DNA of 10,529 bases. Source: Planctomycetota bacterium. GTDB taxonomy: Bacteria; Planctomycetota; J058; JARGOJ01. A program made the translations under genes and the position numbers. Positions 7,142 to 10,529 of this stretch are shown piece by piece (position 1 is the stretch's first letter; each line of letters starts with the position of its first letter). The stretch covers positions 1-10,529 of the forward strand of contig JARGOJ010000164.1 in assembly GCA_029210225.1 (NCBI GenBank), written 5' to 3'. Below the pieces are notes generated by a model. It was not told the origin of the DNA and did not search any database. It saw only the letters and a list, made by a program, of their open reading frames with translations.

Positions 7142-8254
7142 ATGTCTATGAACCCACGAATCGCGCTCGTTCATTTCGATCCAGGAGAGGAGAACTTTAG
7201 TCAATCGGCGATAAACCTCGTTGATCGAGTGCAATTTCTACCCCATCTAGCCCGGGAACTAGACATGGAAAGCGTGAGCATCTCCGCGTCCGAAGTCCTT
7301 GAGGGCGATGCAGCCTCTCAGGAGAAGCTCAGGACCTTGCTTTGTGGTTGCGCTGTTATATTCTGGCGTTATGGACGAACAGCGCTCTCAGCGGACCTCC
7401 TCGCCTTGGAGAAGACTATCCAAGAACTATGTGGCGGGCGCTTTTTCGATTCCGCCGAGGCCATCGATGAGAGCTTTAACCTGAGCAAGTTCTATCCACT
7501 CTTTGAGAAAGCTGGTCTGCCTCAAGCGTCCACGACTCTTGTACCCTTAAACTCTGAGCTTTGTTTTCGCGACAAGAATCACTTTGTCAAGGAAGTGAAG
7601 AAGCGCTTACCGTGGCGATTACCTAAAAGCGGTGTTTTCCTGAGGACCTTTTATAGCACTCGTAAGGGTTTTCCAGGAATGAACTACGCCATGAGCAAAG
7701 CGGAGCTGCTTGATCGGTGTTGGAATCAGCTGGAGCACTTTCGCGATCAGAACATCGACATAGGCGGCTTCGCGATTCGAGAGTTCCTCAATTTGCAGGC
7801 CTGTTGGGATGAGAAACAAAGATATTCCATCCCTCGAGAGTTTCGGATTTTTGTCCTCGATGGTCAGCCAATCTTCTGGGTCTATCATCTGCCTCTTGAA
7901 GAATTGCGCTACCAGCTCAAAGCGCCTGATTGGGACATCCTTGGAACTCCGAGCGCGGCCCAACTTCAATTGATGCGCGAATACGCCACCCGGGGGGCGG
8001 CGGTGTTAAAGACTCGCTTTCTCACCATCGACTTTGCCTTGCTGGAGACGGGAGAGTTGACCGTTGTCGAGGCGAATCCAGCTTATTGCGCGGGTTGGAA
8101 TCACCGGGGGGCTCTTGTGGGACTCTATGCTCAGGTGTTTCAGCGCCTCGTGGGTCGACCACTATTCAGTCGAGATCGGCTCTATGAGTTAGCGGAGCGA
8201 CTCGATGTGGACTTCTGGAAAGAGGATGAGGTCTTTGGTTTTTTCGATGTTTGA
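7142..8254 (+). CDS. ATP-grasp domain protein of unknown substrate
   Basis: This 370-residue protein looks like a cytoplasmic carboxylate-amine/thiol ligase-type enzyme. The first 120 residues form an alpha/beta pre-ATP-grasp region (RIALVHFDPGE; AVIFWRYGR). The ATP-grasp core then shows the nucleotide-binding segment GVFLRTFYSTRKGFPG (164-179), GGFAIREFLNL (208-218) and PREFRIFVLDG (231-241), typical of phosphate-contacting Arg and Glu residues. The metal-binding end follows: FLTIDFAL (D297) and TVVEANPAYCAGWN (E310, N312). The REFR-x-FV and ID-x-AL...V-E-x-N pattern resembles the R2K-type ATP-grasp clades, which often occur alone or with peptide-modifying systems (family knowledge). The substrate cannot be read from sequence, and glutathione-, RimK- or tail-modifying ligase activity are all possible. 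The start at 7142 has no strong ribosome binding site. The in-frame ATG at 7148 (MNPRIALVHFD) has GCGGA at better spacing and may be the true start. It lies 62 nt after the STN gene and may share its transcript. No terminator is evident after it. Confidence 0.85.
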   Translation: MSMNPRIALVHFDPGEENFSQSAINLVDRVQFLPHLARELDMESVSISASEVLEGDAASQEKLRTLLCGCAVIFWRYGRTALSADLLALEKTIQELCGGRFFDSAEAIDESFNLSKFYPLFEKAGLPQASTTLVPLNSELCFRDKNHFVKEVKKRLPWRLPKSGVFLRTFYSTRKGFPGMNYAMSKAELLDRCWNQLEHFRDQNIDIGGFAIREFLNLQACWDEKQRYSIPREFRIFVLDGQPIFWVYHLPLEELRYQLKAPDWDILGTPSAAQLQLMREYATRGAAVLKTRFLTIDFALLETGELTVVEANPAYCAGWNHRGALVGLYAQVFQRLVGRPLFSRDRLYELAERLDVDFWKEDEVFGFFDV

Positions 8255-8425
8255 TATCTCCCAAAAACTCGAGAGCAAGTCTTCAACGGGCGTCGAGATT
8301 TGCACGAAGCTTGGCGCAGATAAACGATCGTAGAGCTTTTTTCAAAATTATCGGCATCTCACTGCTACATTGAAAATGCGGTGAATAGGGATTCGGGACA
8401 GTTGTTTGAAATCGTGGAGGTGGGG

Positions 8426-8458
8426 GAAAACTACGGGTCTTGTGGATCAATAGTTTTC
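8426..8458 (+). repeat. 8-bp inverted repeat in the long spacer
   Basis: gaaaacta (8426-8433) pairs perfectly with tagttttc (8451-8458) across a 17-nt loop. It is not followed by a T-tract. It lies 22 nt upstream of a second, stronger hairpin, so the two may belong to one structured RNA or regulatory region. Confidence 0.4.
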
Positions 8459-8479
8459 ATTCCTAAAGTGTTGAATCGA

Positions 8480-8506
8480 CCCCTGAATTTGGCAACAAAT
8501 TTGGGG
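8480..8506 (+). repeat. GNRA-capped stem-loop in the long spacer
   Basis: cccc(8480-8483)-t-g-aatttg(8486-8491) folds against caaatt(8496-8501)-t-gggg(8503-8506). This gives 11 bp including one G-T pair, with a single bulged T at 8484. The loop is gcaa (8492-8495), a GNRA tetraloop that stabilises RNA hairpins. No U-tract follows. It looks more like a structured RNA element than a terminator, although termination of the ATP-grasp transcript cannot be excluded. Confidence 0.5.
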
Positions 8507-8657
8507 GTTGCTCTCCCACAAAACGTGACTCAGATTCTCTTCTATTGAAGAGGCGTTGATGTTGATGATCCTCGGCTAAAATCGAGCAAAATCACATCAG
8601 AGAACGTTCCGATCCCTATCAGTTTTTACTCGGGGATACTTTGATTTGGGGTGATCG

Positions 8658-9167
8658 ATGATTAAATGGAATGGGCGTAAAGTCAACACTGGACGAGTTC
8701 TAACAGCGTTGCTTTTTGGGCTCGCGGTGACTCATGCGACCGTTGGCGGTCTCGCCGCATCTTCAAATCAGGCTGAGATCGACGAGGCCCAAAGGCAAAA
8801 CAAAGCCTCTCAATGGAAATTGATTCGCTCCCAAAGTGAGGCGGCCCAGCTTCGGGCTCAACTTCAGGCCGCGAATAATGAACTTCACTCAATCAATCAA
8901 GAAATCGAAACCGCCAAGGTAGAACAGATTTTGATTCAATCTAGTTCGGCCTCCGCCTACCTGAATCACAAGGGCTGTAACGGCTTTTCACAATGCGTTG
9001 AAGGAGCGTGGTGCGAGTGCCTTAGCCAACCAGAATATAGTTTCTCGCGGAGCACATGGCTTAATATCGATGATCACTACAGCAGTCGTCACCGTTTGCC
9101 GCCACAATGGTCTAGAGGACATTCCGTTGATCCCATTCAACCCGCTGGGTCTGTTTCTGGTGAATGA
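8658..9167 (+). CDS. Small membrane-anchored coiled-coil protein, probably frameshifted
   Basis: I do not recognise the family. The first part looks like a real protein: a basic N-terminus, one hydrophobic span at about 13-34 (VLTALLFGLAVTHATVGGLA), then a Gln/Glu/Ala/Leu-rich heptad-like helix from about 38 to 95, expected in the periplasm. The ATG at 8658 is preceded by GGGGTGAT at good spacing. From about residue 103 onward this frame turns into Cys/Trp/His/Ser-rich sequence unlike a folded domain (for example GCNGFSQCVEGAWCEC). Meanwhile the frame one base further on becomes a well-balanced protein sequence that runs to 9183. The simplest reading is one gene, 8658-9183 and about 175 residues, interrupted by a one-base frame change between 8965 and 8988. 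A read as written gives 169 residues ending at 9167. The break may be a true mutation, an assembly or sequencing error, or less likely programmed frameshifting. Confidence 0.6.
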   Translation: MIKWNGRKVNTGRVLTALLFGLAVTHATVGGLAASSNQAEIDEAQRQNKASQWKLIRSQSEAAQLRAQLQAANNELHSINQEIETAKVEQILIQSSSASAYLNHKGCNGFSQCVEGAWCECLSQPEYSFSRSTWLNIDDHYSSRHRLPPQWSRGHSVDPIQPAGSVSGE

Positions 9168-9183
9168 AAACGTCGATTTTTGA
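8965..9183 (+). pseudogene. Out-of-frame 3' part of the 8658 gene
   Basis: After a stop at 8962-8964, this frame is open to TGA at 9181-9183 and encodes about 72 residues. It includes a helix (AVTAFHNALKERGASALANQ), a short hydrophobic segment (GLISMITTAVVTVC) and a Pro/Leu/Phe-rich end (DIPLIPFNPLGLFLVNENV). Its composition is ordinary for protein, unlike the overlapping frame. A plausible break point is the TTTT run at 8985-8988. With three T instead of four, the upstream frame would read on through NGF into HNALKERG. An ATG at 8998 (KERG follows in this frame after a Leu codon) has no good ribosome binding site, so separate translation is unlikely. The function is unknown. Confidence 0.5.
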
Positions 9184-9280
9184 GTCATCGCTGCCGAGAA
9201 AGAACTTGAGTTCATTTACTTATGACGGTCTAGATAAGCCGTCCGTGGGACGAGATCAATCTTTCTGAGAAATCTCAGCT

Positions 9281-9315
9281 CGGTCGACCTAAAGCAGGTC
9301 GGCCGTTCTCGATTT
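9281..9315 (+). terminator. Probable terminator after the frameshifted gene
   Basis: A 10-bp GC-rich stem (cggtcgacct at 9281-9290 with aggtcggccg at 9296-9305, one G-T pair) has a 5-nt loop, followed by ttctcgattt. The stem is strong but the T-tail is broken. It lies about 100 nt after the stop at 9183 and is the best candidate for the 3' end of that transcript. Confidence 0.55.
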
Positions 9316-9439
9316 GGGGCGTATCAAATGCTTGCTCTGATTCTCCGTCCCAACGCAGCCAAGCATTCATAACGCTTTTCCAGGTTGACCATCCTTTCAC
9401 TGTGTTTTTTTCTCAGAGATTTGCAACTTTATCAGAGTG

Positions 9440-9446
9440 AGGAGAG
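9440..9446 (+). promoter_or_regulatory. Strong ribosome binding site for a 21-codon leader ORF
   Basis: The sequence AGTGAGGAGAG (9436-9446) contains a near-ideal Shine-Dalgarno. It is spaced 6 nt from the ATG at 9453, which opens a 21-residue frame rather than the main downstream gene. This is the best ribosome-binding match upstream of the 9502 gene, which is what makes the leader frame credible. Confidence 0.5.
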
Positions 9447-9452
9447 TCGTAG

Positions 9453-9518
9453 ATGATGCGGGAAGATGAACGACGACATTCTTCACTGAGGAAATTTGAC
9501 TATGAATTTTTACTGTAA
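9453..9518 (+). CDS. Possible 21-residue leader peptide
   Basis: The frame opens with two ATG codons (9453, 9456) behind a strong ribosome binding site and encodes a charged peptide (MMREDERRHSSLRKFDYEF then LL) ending at TAA 9516-9518. It overlaps the start of the next gene at 9502 by 17 nt in another frame and stops 16 nt before that gene's alternative start, ATG 9535. Ribosomes finishing the leader could therefore reinitiate on, or occlude, the downstream start. The peptide has no run of one amino acid that would suggest amino-acid attenuation. It could equally be a chance short frame. Confidence 0.4.
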   Translation: MMREDERRHSSLRKFDYEFLL

Positions 9519-9957
9519 GGGGTATCGGCTAAAAATGCGCCGAATCCTGTCCACCGTCGCCCTTTGCCTGGGCCTAGCCGGTCTCACCGGTGCCGGGCTG
9601 CACTATCAACAGTTCGATCGGAGCGAAGAGCTTGCTCTGCGCCGCGCTCGCAATCAGCTCCTCGCTAAACAACTGCTCCAACGTAGAGACGACCTGAGCA
9701 TTCGGTCCTTTTACGATCAGATATCGAAGAGCCCGCTTCTAACAAGTGGCGTGCTCATTCAGGAACGACCTATTATAGAATCGGTCACAGTCTCTCCTCC
9801 GGGGGTTCAGGTTGTTTCTCCGGTCGTCTTCAGAAATTGCAATAGACGGCAGCTTCTCCACGACTTCAAGGTCTCATTATTGGTGGACGACAAAGCTAAA
9901 GTCGAACTGCGCAATAAGCCAGAGCAAGAGAGCGCAGGTGTTCGATGGATAAAGTGA
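9502..9957 (+). CDS. Small membrane-anchored protein of unknown function
   Basis: I do not recognise the family. Read from ATG 9502 it has 151 residues: a basic start, one hydrophobic span (LSTVALCLGLAGLTGAGLHY), then an Arg/Leu/Glu/Gln-rich helix (ELALRRARNQLLAKQLLQRR) likely to form a coiled coil. A mixed strand-rich C-terminal half follows (ESVTVSPPGVQVVSPVVF; FKVSLLVDDKAKVELRN), resembling a small beta domain. Starts to weigh: TTG 9496 is open but unlikely; ATG 9502 has GAGGAA at 8-nt spacing and is preferred; ATG 9535 (MRRILSTVALC) would give a more classic signal-anchor start and lies 12 nt after AAGGGG. The last codons overlap the next gene by 13 nt, so the two are translationally coupled. 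The topology, with the bulk in the periplasm, recalls PilN/PilO-like or other inner-membrane assembly proteins, but sequence similarity is not evident. Confidence 0.72.
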   Translation: MNFYCKGYRLKMRRILSTVALCLGLAGLTGAGLHYQQFDRSEELALRRARNQLLAKQLLQRRDDLSIRSFYDQISKSPLLTSGVLIQERPIIESVTVSPPGVQVVSPVVFRNCNRRQLLHDFKVSLLVDDKAKVELRNKPEQESAGVRWIK

Positions 9958-10355
9958 ATCTTCGCTTAAATAGCATCCTCGTGACTTTTACCCTCTCACT
10001 GCTTTCTAGTGCCTGCGTGGGCTACTACGCGATGTCCCAGTCCGGTCTGCAGGCGTCACAAGCTGCGGAAATCCGACAAGAGAGAAAGCTTGGCGAACAG
10101 CTGCAACGAGACATTGAACGGGTTGAACAGGACCCTGACTGGGCTTCAATTGGTGCTGTCACTGAGACACTCACTGAAATAGAGTTGCCCCCTGTTTTCG
10201 GCACTTTTCAAGCGATGACTCTTGACATTCAGCCAGTTGAGAACACAGTAGCCCCGGCCTTTCACGAATTGATTAATCGTCAAAGACAAGAATTGAATCT
10301 TAGACTCGGCGTCCTTGGACAGACTGGAGAAAATGAAGCGAGAATCTATCGCTGA
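9945..10355 (+). CDS. Small membrane-anchored coiled-coil protein of unknown function
   Basis: This 136-residue protein starts inside the end of the preceding gene (13-nt overlap), which implies coupled translation and a shared role. The N-terminus MDKVNLRLN is followed by a hydrophobic span (SILVTFTLSLLSSACVGYYA, about 10-29), then a highly charged helix (AAEIRQERKLGEQLQRDIERVEQ) and a C-terminal part ending in another helix (LINRQRQELNLRLGVLG). A Cys at 24 (LLSSAC) falls at the end of the span, but the residue at -3 is Ser, so it is a poor lipobox and I favour an uncleaved anchor. The short KVNL start before the span is faintly like PilN, which is too weak to name it. A strong terminator lies 36 nt after the stop, closing a two-gene unit. 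The function is unknown. Confidence 0.75.
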   Translation: MDKVNLRLNSILVTFTLSLLSSACVGYYAMSQSGLQASQAAEIRQERKLGEQLQRDIERVEQDPDWASIGAVTETLTEIELPPVFGTFQAMTLDIQPVENTVAPAFHELINRQRQELNLRLGVLGQTGENEARIYR

Positions 10356-10365
10356 CGTTGACTCA

Positions 10366-10381
10366 TCGTCCGGTCGGACGA
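10366..10381 (+). repeat. Small inverted repeat ahead of the terminator
   Basis: tcgtccg (10366-10372) and cggacga (10375-10381) pair perfectly. As RNA this forms a 6-bp stem with a ggtc loop, 10 nt upstream of the large terminator hairpin. It may help protect or shape the 3' end of the transcript. Confidence 0.4.
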
Positions 10382-10391
10382 CGTAGAATTA

Positions 10392-10437
10392 CGCGAAGAT
10401 TTGCGCGTGTATTTACACGCAAATCTTCGCGCTTTTT
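10392..10437 (+). terminator. Strong intrinsic terminator of the 9502-10355 gene pair
   Basis: cgcgaagatttgc-gc-gtgt (10392-10410) pairs with acac-gcaaatcttcgcg (10415-10431). This makes 17 bp with one 2-nt bulge and an attt loop, followed by CTTTTT (10432-10437). It is the longest hairpin in the window and a clear Rho-independent terminator 36 nt after the last stop. Confidence 0.9.
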
Positions 10438-10454
10438 AATGGGACATTTTGCTC

Positions 10455-10482
10455 TTGACCCTATGGAACCTTGCATTAACAT
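10455..10482 (+). promoter_or_regulatory. Candidate promoter at the right edge
   Basis: TTGACC (10455-10460) and TAACAT (10477-10482) are separated by 16 bp, matching 5 of 6 and 4 of 6 sigma70 consensus bases. They lie just after a strong terminator. Transcription would begin at about 10488-10490, inside the left arm of the perfect inverted repeat at 10486-10515. This fits an operator or a 5' stem-loop for a gene beyond the window. Confidence 0.3.
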
Positions 10483-10485
10483 TAA

Positions 10486-10515
10486 TCGGCGTCCACCGAA
10501 ATCGGTGGACGCCGA
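10486..10515 (+). repeat. Perfect 13-bp inverted repeat (hairpin or operator)
   Basis: tcggcgtccaccg (10486-10498) and cggtggacgccga (10503-10515) are exact reverse complements around an aaat loop. There is no T-tract on the + strand. On the - strand the following bases are attaatgttaatg, only a weak tail. It could be the terminator of a leftward gene beyond the window, an operator overlapping the candidate promoter, or a dispersed palindromic repeat of the REP kind. Confidence 0.7.
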
Positions 10516-10529
10516 GTAAGATGCCGAAC

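Larger units (their letters stand above)
8255..8657 (+). other. 403-nt non-coding interval with at least two hairpins
   Basis: No convincing protein-coding frame is seen on either strand. Only a six-codon ATG frame (8559-8579) with a purine-rich site occurs, and it is too short to support. The interval holds two stem-loops, annotated separately. Such a long space ahead of a small membrane protein may contain a promoter and a structured 5' leader or a small RNA. I found no promoter hexamers good enough to call. Confidence 0.5.
9184..9452 (+). other. Non-coding spacer with a cluster of hairpins
   Basis: No coding frame is supported here. The first half (9224-9305) is a run of four adjacent stem-loops: gacgg/ccgtc (9224-9243), gtcc/ggac (overlapping it, 9241-9251), ctgag/ctcag around aaat (9265-9278), and the strong one at 9281-9305 annotated as a terminator. 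The second half has a TTGACC hexamer at 9385-9390 and a seven-T run near 9405-9411. No matching -10 box was found, so I do not call a promoter. Confidence 0.45.

Noticed and set aside
8490..8506. Possible sigma54 (-24/-12) promoter around ttggca...ttgg
   Set aside because: The GG is present, but the -12 element reads GG instead of GC after 10 nt. The bases are explained by the hairpin.
8973..9035. Cys-rich motif (CNGFSQC...WCEC) as a metal-binding or RiPP-like segment in the 8658 frame
   Set aside because: The overlapping frame has far more protein-like sequence, so the cysteines are best seen as a by-product of the frame break.
9945..10355. Lipoprotein signal (LLSSAC) in the last protein
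   Set aside because: The residue three before the Cys is Ser rather than a large aliphatic, so the lipobox is poor. A membrane anchor explains the segment.

Overview
The window is 10.5 kb of moderate-GC bacterial DNA in which every supportable gene lies on the + strand. It suggests a Gram-negative, aerobic or respiring bacterium. The reasons are secretin/TonB-type STN domains behind a single membrane anchor, several small membrane-anchored periplasmic coiled-coil proteins, and an AcnA-type aconitase. A deltaproteobacterial-type lineage (Myxococcota, Bdellovibrionota, Bradymonadales or similar) is my guess from the style of the proteins, not a demonstrated assignment. No rRNA, tRNA, CRISPR array, transposase or phage gene is visible.

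Left part (1-4690): the 3' end of a proline-rich-repeat protein with a small NTF2-like C-terminal domain, closed by a probable terminator. Next comes rlmN, a radical-SAM 23S rRNA/tRNA adenosine C2-methyltransferase with all catalytic cysteines in place. A complete AcnA-type aconitate hydratase follows 56 nt later and ends at a strong intrinsic terminator (4661-4690).

Middle (4743-6118): a two-gene, ATGA-overlapping operon of a low-molecular-weight phosphatase and a fructosamine-kinase-family enzyme. This pair recurs in distant bacteria and is best read as a protein/metabolite deglycation (Amadori-product repair) module.

Right part (6252-10529): accessory and poorly characterised. It holds a membrane-anchored protein with two tandem STN domains but no secretin channel, an orphan ATP-grasp enzyme, a small membrane/coiled-coil protein whose frame appears broken near 8965-8988, and a translationally coupled pair of small membrane-anchored proteins preceded by a short leader ORF. 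The pair ends at a very strong intrinsic terminator (10392-10437). The intergenic spaces here are long (about 400 and 270-310 nt) and rich in hairpins. The window ends in a perfect 13-bp inverted repeat next to a candidate promoter. Four of the genes in this part share one plan (short cytoplasmic N-terminus, one membrane span, then a charged or coiled-coil periplasmic segment). This hints at an envelope-associated system that I cannot name. It is the part most worth following up.
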